Translations under genes and position numbers: made by a program
Notes under the pieces: generated by a model
What the model was told of the DNA's origin: nothing
The model's input: only the letters and a program-made list of their open reading frames with translations
Databases searched by the model: none
In this document: positions 49,421 to 59,835 of the stretch, in pieces
How positions within the stretch are numbered: position 1 is the first letter of the stretch
Layout of the letters: every line of letters starts with the position of its first letter
NCBI RefSeq assembly: GCF_004027225.2
Contig: NC_044291.2
Location: 11,764,707-11,828,706, forward strand
Direction: 5' to 3'
Source: Strigops habroptila
Lineage: Eukaryota; Chordata; Aves; Psittaciformes; Psittacidae
DNA length: 64,000 nt

Positions 49421-51599
49421 TCAAGAGTCCTCAAAGTCTACTCCAGATGGTGCCTTCTTGCTAGAAGGAGATGGAACATCACACACCCTGCTCCCATGCA
49501 GCTAAACAGCAGAGTCCATAGGACCTCTACACGGCCCGGCGCCAGCACTAGGCCCCAGCACTGACCTTTTGAAGCCAGGATTAATGAGAGACTCCCCTGG
49601 GATCTTCCTCCTGGCTGGCAAAGTGGAGCCAGCACCCCTGTTCTTCCCAGGCTTGGGGTCTGCCTCAGTGAGGGACAGGCAGGACAGGGATTACAAAGGG
49701 TCAGCCAGTTGCTCTGGCAGCCCTGCAAATCCCTCCATGCCCAAGGTGAGTGCCCAGCAAGCCCAGCCTGGCAGGCCCAGCATTCACGGTGGGCGAGAAA
49801 AGGCCAAGTCTGGCCTCCTCTCCCGAAGGAGCAGGGAGCCATGGACCTGCCATGGCCCCCAGCCTGGAAGAGCAGCGAAGCTTGACCTCCTCCTGAAGGC
49901 TACCAGGCAACCTGCCCGGCGATGCCTGGCACCTGACCCGAGTACAGCACATCCCAGACACCCACAAGACATCGTGCTGAGGCCTGGCCCCTCTTGTGCC
50001 AGAACAAGCCACAGCCAAGGGGGCTCAAAGTGTCCTGGAGAGCACATGGACACGGGAACAGCAGCCTCCTAGGGAAGAGAAGACAAACAAACAGCGGGAC
50101 GAGGGGAGGTGACCCCTGGCAACTGCGCACCTGGCAGGAACTGCTGCTGGCTCTGAGTTGTGCTCTTTTCAGGGCTGCAGGAAGATGCCAGTGTCTCCAC
50201 CACTGCTGAGACAAGAACCAGAGCCAGAGTTTGTGATCACGCACACCCCCAATGCAGCAAGCAGCACCCCAGGCCTTCCCTGCAAGTTCCCTCCCCTCTA
50301 CAGCCAAACTGAGCCATGTTCTCCTCCCAGAACTCCCACCCAGCCTGCCAATGCCCCAAGATCTTCCTACACCCTAAAACAGAGACCTCTGTAAGGTGAA
50401 TCCCCCCTCCCTGAGATGATGGGGCCACGGGGACAAGGTTGTGTTTCTGCTCAGGGACACACCACTGGTCTCGGACAGGAGACATTCCACCTGAGGTGAT
50501 GAAGTGCAAACCATGGCCAGCTTTGGGAACTAGGCAGCCAAAGAGAAAGAAGGCAGCAGCATCACCTCTACTGCCCATCCCTCCTGGTCAGTCCACGCGG
50601 GACCAGGGAGGAGAAACTACCTGGGGTGAGGCCAGGGAGGCCCAGCGCTGATGTGGATCCCTTGGGGCACCTCTGGGTGGGGGGATGATGCCATGAAGGT
50701 GTCAGGGAGCTGCCCACTCCCCTCGCGCCTTTACCCTGATTCAAATCAGCCCCCACGTACCGCTGAGGCGTCTCTCCAGGCTCTCGATATGCCCCGCCAT
50801 GCCGAACAGCAGCGCCCGCAGCTGGCTCCTCGCCTCAGCGGCGGGCAGCGGGCAGAGCTCCAGGGCTGAGCACGCCGCGCCCCCCCGCAGCCGCAGCGTG
50901 CCCGGTCTCTCCCCCGGGCTCAGCGAGGCCGCGCCGCGCCCCAACGCCTCCCTGCGCGGGCGAGCCGGGGTCAGCGGGGCCCGGGGCCGAGGCCGGGGCC
51001 GGTCCCCCCGCGCTACCGCACACACCTGAGCTTCGCGCCGTGCTCCTCCGGCTGGCACCGCTGCACGGGAGAAGGAGGGCACGTCCCGAAACCGCCTGGC
51101 CCAGCCCCGGCCCCCAGCCCTGGTACCCGGCCCCGGTACCCGGCCCCAGTCCCAATCCCAGCCCCGGTACCCGGCCCCAGGTCCCAGCCCCAGCCCCGGT
51201 ACCCGGCCCCGGTACCCGGCCCCAGGTTTCGGCCCCAGCCCCGGTACCCGGCCCCAGTCCCCGGCCCCAGCCCCGACCCCAGCCCCGGTATCCGGCCCCA
51301 GTCGCGGCTCCCGGCCCCGGTCCCAGTCCCGGTACTCGGCCCCAGGTCCCGGCCCCGGTACGTACGCAGCCCAGCGACGGGCGGGCGCTGAGCTCCCCCG
51401 TCCACACCTCCAGCGCATCGGTCACGCTGCAGAGAGAGCGGCTCAGGCTGCGCCGGGGCCCCTCAGCCTCCGCGCGGCCCCGGCCCCAGTCCCGCTCCCG
51501 GCCCCTCACTCACTAGACGCTGCCGCCGGGCCGGCAGTAACACAAGTACCGGCACGACCCGGCCTGCAGTCGGTGGAAGGGCCCGGCCGCCTCCGCCAT
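49421..51599 (-). CDS. PAXX: PAXX, non-homologous end-joining factor
   Basis: Nuclear XRCC4-superfamily scaffold that binds Ku at DNA double-strand breaks. Seven coding exons on the minus strand: 51514-51599, 51366-51426, 51026-51060, 50761-50951, 50131-50174, 49566-49663, 49421-49460. Phases agree throughout; predicted 184 residues (human 204). The head begins RYLCYCRPGG and SVYVTDALEVW, where human has LYVTDAAELW. Exon 4 carries the stalk (SQLRALLFGMAGHIESLERR; human has VWSLERR). The last two exons give GESLINPGFKSKKAPSGVDF, the conserved Ku-binding C-terminus. The 35-bp exon 3 and the acceptors of exons 5 and 6 are my best reading. About 18 head residues of the human protein have no counterpart, so one exon may be missed. 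Head-to-head with TMEM141. Confidence 0.88.
51112..51365. repeat. GGTACC-containing GC-rich minisatellite in PAXX intron 2
   Basis: Repeated ggtacccggccccag-type units of variable length (about 13 to 34 bp) fill most of the intron between PAXX exons 2 and 3. Several ggtacccggcccc cores are visible. The array continues to the very edge of exon 2, so the exon 2 donor on the minus strand (GTACGTACC) is part of, or adjoins, a repeat unit. Minus-strand frames rich in GTGAGYRG are translations of it. Confidence 0.9.
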
Positions 51600-51669
51600 G
51601 GCGGCCGCGCCGGAAGAGGCGGGCGAGATCGTGTGGGCCCTACCCGGCAGCGCAGCCGCCAGCCCGGCC
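51600..51669. promoter_or_regulatory. Bidirectional PAXX/TMEM141 promoter-leader
   Basis: Only 70 bp separate the two divergent start codons. The interval and its flanks are CpG-dense (about 50800-52140). It carries an ETS-type ccggaag at 51610-51616, a motif common in TATA-less bidirectional promoters. No TATA box is seen. Both 5' UTRs must be short, or the transcription units overlap. Confidence 0.75.
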
Positions 51670-53098
51670 ATGGTGACGCTGGGGCTGCGGCGGGTGGAGG
51701 ACGAGGTGGCCGCCAAGCACCCGGTGCGCTGCGGGGCTGGGGGGAAGGGGAGTGGGCTCCGTGGCTAAGGGAGCCAGGGGAAGGGGGGAACGGGGTGTCC
51801 GCGCCCCGCACTGAGCGTGTCCCCGCAGGCGCTGCAGCAGTACGCGGCCTGCCAGTCCCACGCCTTCCTGAAGGGCATCGGCACCTTCCTGGCAGGTAAC
51901 GGCCCGGCCTGGCTCACCCAGGAGCTGCGGGCAGCTGGGGGGGGGCGCAGCACGGGCGGGGCTTTGGCCGGTAACAGCGCCCGACGCTCGGGTTTTGGCA
52001 GGCAGTGGGGCCGCCTTCGCCGTGCAGAAGCTGGTGAACCGGAAGGTGCCGTACAGCCTCCAGTGGAGCCTGCTGCTGGCCGGCGGTGAGTGTCCTGCCC
52101 CGCGCTGCCCCTGCCCCTGCCCCGGGGCGGGTGGCAGCGGGGACGGCGCCGTGTTGCAGGCAGGCGAGCTGCTTGTCCATAGCATGGGGGATTCTCGCCA
52201 CTGGCTCCTGGCACATCCCTGCTCCATGTAGCCCCGGGGGGTCAGGGATGGCTCACAGGCAGCTGCACCTTGTATGCCAGTAGGTGCTTTCACAGAATCA
52301 TGGAATGGGTTGAGTTGGAAGGGACCTTAAAGCTCATCCGTTTCCAACCCCATGCTACTAGACCAGGTTGCTCCAGGCCCCTGTGTCCAACCTGGCCTTG
52401 AACACTGCCAGGGATGAGGCAGCCACAACTTCTCTGGGCAACCTGTGCCAGTGCCTCAGCACCCTCACAGGCTGCCTAAGAGCTCATCTCGATCTTCCCA
52501 CTGGCAGGTTAAAGCCATTTCCCTTGTCCTGTCCCTACAGGCCCTTGTCCAGTGTCCCTCTCCAGGTTGCTTGTAGCCCCTTTAGGCACTGGGAGCTGCT
52601 CTAAGGTCTCCCTTAAGGAGCCTTCTCTTCTCCAGGCTGAACAAGCTCATTTCTCACCATTGCCCTTAGCAGATGCCCTTGCTGTTGGCTTTCTCGGGAA
52701 CATCTTGGTCTCTCCAGCTGCAGGGTCCCTCACCAGCTATGTGGTAACCAGAGCTGAGACGCAGAAATGCTCCGACTTCTGGATTTACCTGGAGACAGGC
52801 AAGTCCCCACAAGAGCTTGCCATGGCTGGTGGGGTGTCTCAGCCTGCAGGTATGTTCACATCCCTCCCTGCTGCTTTCCCTGGGCTTGTCATGCCTGGTT
52901 CTTCCCTGCTGTTCCTGCCTCATAATTAAACTGGTGACTGCCGTTGCCAAAATCCCCATGTAAGTCCCACAGTGGCACCCTGGAACTGAAGGATGTGAGC
53001 TTGTTCTTTCTGTTGCAGAAGATCTGCCTAGTCCAGAGGACAGAGGGAAAGCAGCACTCCCAGTGAGGAGGAACAAGTATGGGGACATTGTGGAGTAG
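51670..53098 (+). CDS. TMEM141: Transmembrane protein 141
   Basis: Small membrane protein of unknown biochemical role. Five coding exons: 51670-51723, 51829-51895, 52002-52085, 52718-52798, 53019-53098, giving 121 residues (human 108). Matches to the human protein: VAAKHP then QQYAACQSHAFLKG, VPYSLQWSLLLAG and SYVVTRAETQKCSDFWIYLE. Two hydrophobic segments are visible. Exon 4 as given ends at a GC donor (GAGACAG followed by gcaagt). A canonical GT donor (gcctgcag followed by gtatgt, exon end 52849) is in the same phase and would add 17 residues. The C-terminus (EDLPSPEDRGKAALP onward) is the same either way. The intron before exon 4 contains an antisense CR1. Confidence 0.9.
52291..52652 (-). 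mobile_element. CR1 LINE fragment in TMEM141 intron 3
   Basis: An antisense CR1 of about 360 bp. It begins cacagaatcatggaatgggt and includes gttggaagggaccttaaagc, tccaacctggccttgaacac, and near its end ttctcttctccaggctgaac. It ends about 65 bp before exon 4. Confidence 0.93.
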
Positions 53099-53306
53099 CC
53101 GGTAGAGCTCAGAGTACCACGCCTGTGTCCTGCTTCAGCCCTTCCTGCCCTCCCTGCCTGCTGCGCCTGTGCTGCTTGCAAGACTGGTGGGTCTGTGGCA
53201 CTGCCCTGCACCTCAGATGGGTTGATCCTGCAATGAGAGAGTGGTGGAAGCACCACAGGGATTGCTGCCTCCCAGGTGGCCTCTGAACATCACTTGTCCG
53301 GGGTTC

Positions 53307-53312
53307 AATAAA
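53307..53312 (+). promoter_or_regulatory. TMEM141: TMEM141 polyadenylation signal AATAAA
   Basis: A canonical hexamer 209 bp after the TMEM141 stop codon, with a GT-rich sequence (cttgtgggcgg) 20 bp downstream. Confidence 0.85.
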
Positions 53313-53334
53313 AGTCGAGAGCTGAAAGCTCTTG

Positions 53335-54225
53335 TGGGCGGAGGCTGGCGGTGGGACGGGAAGAGCTGGGGTGCAATCCCTGAGCCTCGCCAGCAGGGGG
53401 AGTCCCTGTGCTGGGGATATGAGGGGCCCGAGGAGGAAACTGGGTTTGGGGGCTCAGAACATCATCTGAACTGGAATCCCATTTGCTCTGTGCAGAGCGA
53501 TGGGGAGCAGCCAGCAGAACAGCTAAAAGCAAAGTGGCTGCAGGGAACGGGTGTGCTGGGCCAAGCACGGTGTAGCAGGAGCAGGGAAGGGTGTTGGTGG
53601 AGCAGAGCCGTGGAGCAGAGGTCGTGCCAGGAAACTGCAGCTCTCTTGAAGCCACTCCTCTCCCGGGGTGTGTGGAGGGACACAGCGGGCTGGAGGATTG
53701 CTCCAGATGGGGTTGACAAGTCGGGACTGGCCCTGTGCTGGCAGCTGGATGCCTGGTGGCTCTGAGCTGCCAGCAACTGCATGAACAGATTGCCAGTGCT
53801 GCAGGCTGCTCTCCTGCTATGCCTGGGTACCAGAACCAGTCTCTGGGAGCAGAGGTTCCCTATGTGTTCTCCTTGTGTGGAGTGAGCACAGCAGTGAGTG
53901 CACAAGACAGTCAGCTTGAGTGCTGCCTGCTTATGTCTTTGGGCCTTCTAGGCTGATTGAAACTCTTCCACCTCCTCTTGGTCCCAAGTCTGGAGTGAGG
54001 TTTCAAGCCCGCCTCAGTCTGTCTTCAGGCTGGTAAAGCTTATGAAGCCGTGGTGGTGTCTCAGCACTGGGCAGGCTGCAAAGGAATGAGACCTTCAGGC
54101 AGAGCCTGACTTATGGCTGTGTCTGTGTAGACCCCCATAAGTGGCTGTACCCCTGTGGGACAGCCAGGCTTGACCAGCCTGTTGCTGATCATGAGCCACA
54201 GAGCCATAGGAGTGGTTACAAAGAT
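53335..54225. other. Convergent intergenic region between TMEM141 and ENTPD2
   Basis: I see no recognisable gene, repeat or RNA here. A 174-codon plus-strand frame at 53241-53765 has no family resemblance and overlaps the TMEM141 UTR. Confidence 0.5.
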
Positions 54226-54234
54226 TTATTTCTG

Positions 54235-54240
54235 ATTATA
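54235..54240 (-). promoter_or_regulatory. ENTPD2: ENTPD2 polyadenylation signal AATAAA
   Basis: The plus strand reads tttatt. On the minus strand it follows the ENTPD2 stop codon by about 0.94 kb and is the nearest canonical hexamer that I see, implying a 3' UTR of 54225-55175. Confidence 0.65.
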
Positions 54241-55175
54241 AAAAACCCCAACCAAACAAACCCAAACCTGGATGTTTGCATGCCCCTGTTCTTGCTCAGT
54301 TTGAAATGAAGGTGCGTCCTCACAGCTGCCTGGGGAGGGGTGATGCTGGGATCAAGTCCTAAAGCGGAGCGAAGCCCCGCTCCGACAGTAAGCCCATTAC
54401 CTCCGCACTGGTGTGGCCATAACCAGGGAGCCACAGGGGCTTTTTGTGCCATTGCCTGGGGATGAAGGAGGCTTTGGCTATGGCCAGAGACAAATCTGGG
54501 TTAGGAACCACAGGAATGGGGAAGGCACCATGAAGTTGCTGAAGTGGGACCTGGGAAGCTGCTTGCTCCCCATGTCTGGTTGTTTTTAAGCTGCTATCCA
54601 AAGCCCCTGTGCTCAGACCAGTGAAAGTCTAGGCCAAGATTTGGCCCTCGGGAAGGTCAGTGGGGTTTGTGCATTGGCCAGAAAGACAGCATGGGATCTG
54701 GGTGGTGCCCAGAGCTCTCAGGAGGCAGGGCTGGTGCTCCAGGGACAGGCTAGAGAGGTCAGCTATGAGGACTAGTGTAAGTAATGTTCCCCACCCACCC
54801 CATGCACATGAGAATAAATCCTACTCCTGTCTTGATTTGCTGACCCAGTCCAGCCCAGGTCTGGTGGCAGAAAGATGCCCCAGGTCTGAACGTCCAAATC
54901 CCGAGCCTGCTCTGGGGTCCATCCCTTAGTAGCACTGGGAAGCCCTTAAGCCATTGTTCTGCCAGGCCAGCAGTCCTTTTCTGTCCCTCCCTTTCTGCAG
55001 CTTGAAAGCAAGGGGAGAGCAGGAAGGGGCAGCTTTCCTTCTGGGACAGGCAGCATCAGGCATGGGAGGAGGACATCTCTGAGCACTTGCTGCATCGCAA
55101 GTGTTCAGGCCATGGAGACTCCAGCAGGAAGGACGGTGCTGGGTCCTGCAGACAAGGCGCACCCTGACCCTGCCA

Positions 55176-58100
55176 TTAGATTGTGCCAGATTTGCTGCGC
55201 CGGAGCAGGCAAACAGCAGTCACCAGAGATGTCAGGGTGGTGACCACAAAGAGCATGATGAGGATGACCCAGTAGTTGTACAGCATGCTTTTGTGGGAAG
55301 AGGGCTTCTCCGCTGGGATCATGTTGGTGAGGTTCAGCATATAGCCCAGGGCCCAGCCAATGGAAGTATCTCCTGCCTGTGGAAAGAGCATGGCGTGGTC
55401 ACCACCCCGCTCAACCCATCTCCACAAGCCTCAAGACACCTTCCAGGGACCACCTCAGCGTCAGCCCAGTGGAGGAGATGGGTGTGGGGGAGTTCAGCAC
55501 CCTGAGCCCTTGCTTGCCTATGGGTCCAGCCAGCCCAAGGTTGAAGCAATGACCATCTTGTGCTGAGCTGGGCTCATCTGATGGGAGCAGGATCTTGTCT
55601 GCTCAGGCCAGTCCTGATCTCTCTGCGCATCCTCTGGCTCAGGCAGGTGAGGGCACTTGTCAGAGGTGGGATCCTGCCCTGAGGTAACTTCCCAGCAAGC
55701 CTGAGCGAAGAGTTGTTTGCGGTGGCTTTTGTCTTGAGGACCAAGGAGGGACTGGAGGACCTCACTGCACAACCACTCAGCTCATTTTTTTTCACCTCCC
55801 AAAAGATCCACCCAGACCCTGAGAGTCCCATCCTGCCCCTGCTCTCCAAGATCTTCCCTCTCACTGCTTAGCTCTTTCTTGTGGGACTCTCTCCTGCAGA
55901 AGTTTTTGGCCTGACTCCAAACAGATACCATGGGATGGGGATGTGCTCTGGCATTACCCACCTTCTTCTGGAAGGCGATGTTGGGGAAGGAATGGTTGTT
56001 GAAGTTGTAGCCTTTGGTGGTGAGCAAATAAACAAACACGGTGACGGCACAGTAATCTGGCAGCCTCTTCTCCAGCTTAGGGGCTTTCTGGAGCAGCTGG
56101 ATGGGATGTGTGGAGGGAGAAAGAAAAAGGGTCAAGCCAGAAGGGTTCAGGCTTTGTTTCTGTTGCCTGAAGTTCTAGGTGATTGCACCTGTCTGGTCGA
56201 GGAACTGCACATAACCACCTGAGGCACTCCTGGTCCTATTGCCTACCTTCCCCCTATTTCATGGGTGCCAGGACACCCAGCTCCCTCTGAGGGCTGCTCT
56301 TGAACCCCACGTGATGCCCCACATGAAGCAGGCCTCTCCACCCCACCGTGCCAAGGAAGCCCACCTCACTCCAGTTGGTGGCACAGATCGTCTCAGCAGC
56401 ATCCTTCAGGTCACTGGGCAAGCGCACAGGTCTCCCCATCACTGTCTGGATGAAGTCCACCGTGTAGAAGAAAGCAGAGAAGGCCTGATGGAGGAAAGGA
56501 TGCAACTGTGGGATAGGCTGGGAGCAAACCTTCTTGCCACCAACAGCCATTCCGGCTGGTGTGGTAGGCACCAGCAACTGCCCTTGCAGAGCTGGGGGTC
56601 TGGCTTTGCTGCTGCATGATGCTGGGAGGCTGGGGAGACCTGGGCCACCATCCCATTCCATGCCAGGACTTACGATGAAGTTTCCTGAAACCTCTGGCTG
56701 GAAAATGCCATCAAAGGAGCAGCGGGAGAAGGAGCAGGAGGTGAAGTTGAAGAGCTTGTTGACATGCAGAGCACAGAGGCTTCCGTTCCCAGTGCCGACC
56801 ACGGTAACGGTGGTGTCAAGGGCAAGGCTTGGCATCTCCTTCTCCGTGCAGGGGCTGTCGTAGACACTGCTCAGCGATAGGGTCTTGCGGTAGCCCATGG
56901 GCCAGCAGGGATGTGAGACAGTGGCTTGATATCTCTCAGCCTGCCGGAGAAGCGGCATGAGACATGTGAGATGTGCTGTAGCCCTGGCAGCCCGAGCACT
57001 GCTGCCTTCCTTCCCTGCTGGGAGATGTAGAGGGGACCGGGCAGCAGGACGCAGAACTGGCAGTTGCCACAAGCATCTCGAGATGACTTGGGACGTCTTG
57101 GCTCTGGCCGAGGGCTGCAACACCTTATGGAGAAGGTGGGAGGAAGCCTTGGGACCATGGGAGAGGGTTGTGGGCGAAAACCTAGAGCTGACCGGGAAGG
57201 AGGTGCAGCCGGCCCTGTGAGGCTGTCCTAGACCCAAGGCTGGGGGCACCCCTGTATAAACACCAGGGTGAGGGGGCAATGTGGATGACAGACGGCATCC
57301 TTATTGAGCACATGCTGGTACCTGTAGGAGCGTTGAGAGCAGCCTCTTGAGGACCTGGTCCCTTCCGTAGCAGAGGAAGCTGTGGGTGTACACTTTGTAT
57401 GTCTGGCCGTACAGCCTCAGCATCACCTTGTTTCTGGGGTCTTCGATGGTGTCCCTGGTTTCAAAGGTGATCTGTGTGGAAGCGCCCCCAAAGTCCATTG
57501 CCCCCAGGGTCTTTGTCTGGGGCTGGATCCATTCCCCAAGCCATCCACGCTGACCAAGAAAGACAAGAGCGGCCATAAGTATGTGATGAGCTACAGGACC
57601 GCCTGGCTGGCGCAGCCACCCCCGCTGCCATGATCCCCTGCCCACCTTGATGAAGTTCTCCAGGAGGTAGTTTGCGGTGACCCATCCGAAGACCCCTTCC
57701 TCTTCTCCTGACAGGATCTTCGAGCCCCGGAAATCAAAGGGGTATGACTTCAGTGTGGCTGCCACAGCACCGAGGACGGCGTCCGAGGCCTGCTGGCTCG
57801 AGATGCTGCAGAGCAGGCAGAGTGGAGGGCTTGGCTGGGTGCTGCGAGCACAGCCCCCACTGCCCACGCAGCCCTCAGGTCCCAGCCTCGCCACGGCGCC
57901 AGGGCAGGAGGGAGGTAGGTCGTCACGCAGGTACCCATAGGGATGTCTCCAAAAGCCCCAGCTAATTTGCTTTGTATCTGCTGGAGGAGGCGGGGGCATG
58001 GATGGGGTGTGCTCCCTCCTCCTGAGCCAGATCCTGTGGCTGGGCAAGGGGGGCACAACTCCCTCCTCTCTGTGTTTTTTTGGGGGTAATTATTCTCACT

Positions 58101-59236
58101 GCATCCCATCAGGCTGCAAAGGGTGCAGGGGGCCTTCCCTCCCAGCTAGCTGCAAAGACTGGATGGGTTATCCCAGTGCTGGTCCCCACTACAGCCCCTT
58201 TTCAGTCAAGGATGTGCTGGCTGAGCCTTGCAGAGCATCTCCTGCTCTGAGAGGCAGGAGCACCTCTGTGAGGGACACACAGCCGGGCAGCTGGGAGGGT
58301 GAGGAGCTTTGCCTAGCGAAGGGGTCCCCTCAGAGCTGTTCTTCACCATCTCCACCCCTGTCATGGGTGAGAAGGTGCAGGGTGTCATGGCAGAGCCCCT
58401 GGGCAGCGTTTAAGGCTGGCGTGCACAGAGCACTCACTGGAGCAGGCGCATGCCGGCCGTGGCACCCAGGTAGAGTGGGGTGCCCACGTGCTTCTCCTTG
58501 GGCACGTCTCTCAGAGCCTGGTTCAGGCAGTGCACCAAGCTTGTCCCGGCAGCGGGAGGGTTGGAGCTGTAGCTGGAAATGCCAGGACCTGTGGAGAAGA
58601 AACAGCATTGCTCCCTGCGGGCGGTGGGAAGATGCTCTGTGGGCAGCTTTGCCCCTCCCAGGCTGGGAGGCCCCCCCAGGCAACAGCCTGCTCCAGAGGC
58701 AGGAGCTGCAGGTTTCTGTGGGTATGGAGCCATCCAGAGCCCAGCCACATCTCCCTGCCCATGCTGCATCCCCCCGGCAGACTGCCTGGGAAAGGTTGCT
58801 TAAATGGAGAGTGGAAAACCATCCCTCACTCCTCACTGGGCTAGGCAGGGAGCTGAAGTGTTTCCCGGCAGTTCAGTGTATGCCAGGAAAAGATAAACCA
58901 CAGGCGTGCACTGCTGCAAGCCTTGGGGTAGATGGGGGAGGTTTGGGGAACAGAGCTGGACTCCTATGACACTTCCCTGTGCTGGTGGATGCACTGGTGG
59001 TGGTGGTGGAGGCAGCTGGGCGTGGCAGAGCAGTGACACCATCGTGGAGTCCTGCCTGCAGGCGATGGGACAGACCCCGCCACCAGCCACTGGCCCTGGG
59101 GGCCGGGACAGCCCTTACCCTCCACGTCACACATGCTGTGTTCACTGACCACCCCGGTGTCGTTCTCCTTGTCTGCAGGCCACTTGTAGACGAACATGGC
59201 TGTGTGGGAGGATCCAGCGTCCAGCACGATGCCGTA
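55176..59236 (-). CDS. ENTPD2: Ectonucleoside triphosphate diphosphohydrolase 2 (exons 2-9; first coding exon not found)
   Basis: Cell-surface GDA1/CD39-family enzyme that hydrolyses extracellular ATP (preferentially) to ADP. Exons on the minus strand: 59119-59236, 58438-58588, 57646-57805, 57322-57549, 56674-56940, 56365-56484, 55962-56096, 55176-55376. All are GT-AG and in phase; 459 residues are present, and a first exon of about 40 codons (cytosolic tail plus first helix) is expected upstream. Apyrase regions: [66 protein letters not shown] and [20 protein letters not shown]. The C-terminal helix is followed by RRSKSGTI, ending in TI as in human. Exon boundaries and the [11 protein letters not shown] and [14 protein letters not shown] stretches fit ENTPD2 better than ENTPD8 or ENTPD1. 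Catalytic residues look intact. Confidence 0.93.
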
Positions 59237-59599
59237 CTGCAGAGGGGAGGCAGTGGGTCAGACCTGGAGGCAGGACCCCCCCGGTGCTCCAGACCATCCC
59301 GAGGGAAGGCACCGGGGCTCAATGACCCACCACGGCCTGTGACCTGCCCAGCACCTTCAGGAGCATTGTCTGGCAGAGGCGAGCACTGCTCAGCCCAGCG
59401 CAGGCATGGCCTTGCCCTCACTGGGCATGGGCCCTGCCAGGATGGGGCCAGGAACGGCCGCTCTCCCCAGCCAGGGATACTGGACATCCCAGGATGCTGC
59501 TTGGCACAGCACCGGGACTTTGACTTTTTGGGCATGGGGACCCTCTCGCCTTCTTGAGCACCTGCTGCCTGCTCCCAACACTCCACTCCATTGCTCCGG
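59237..59599. other. ENTPD2 intron 1, proximal part
   Basis: This lies upstream of ENTPD2 exon 2 on the minus strand. No exon or repeat is recognised. Confidence 0.5.
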
Positions 59600-59835
59600 G
59601 CAGCTACAGGCATCCATTGACAGCCACAGGCATTCACAGGCACCCACGGACATTCATGGGCACCCACAGACACCCATGGGTAACACAGGCATCCATGGGC
59701 AGCCCACATGATCCATGAGCATCCACAGGCTGCCCACAGGGATCCGTGAGCATCCATGGACATCCATGGGCATCCACAGGCATCCACTAGCACCCATGGC
59801 CATCCACAGGCAGTCATGGGCAGTCACGCTGAGCC
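59600..59835. repeat. Degenerate CATCCATGGGCA-type minisatellite
   Basis: About twenty imperfect 10-12 bp units such as catccatgggcatccacagg and cacccacagacacccatggg. It lies upstream of ENTPD2 exon 2 on the minus strand, probably in its first intron. Minus-strand frames rich in CGCPWMPMDAHG-type residues are translations of it. Confidence 0.88.

Noticed and set aside
51013-51509. Minus-strand frames of 130 and 224 codons rich in Gly-Pro-Thr-Arg repeats
   Set aside because: They are translations of the PAXX intron 2 minisatellite. Small parts overlap true PAXX exons in other frames.
53241-53765. Plus-strand frame of 174 codons after TMEM141
   Set aside because: It begins inside the TMEM141 3' UTR and passes through its polyadenylation signal. 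No homology and no splice signals that join it to a gene.
55176-59236. ENTPD8 as the identity of the ecto-nucleotidase
   Set aside because: ENTPD8 is well known in birds and was considered first. However [47 protein letters not shown] and the terminal TI match ENTPD2 better, and in mammals ENTPD2 lies beside this same block.
59600-59835. Signal-peptide-like minus-strand frame rich in Cys, Trp and Met
   Set aside because: It is the translation of a 10-12 bp minisatellite; the apparent hydrophobicity is periodic and not the missing ENTPD2 exon 1.
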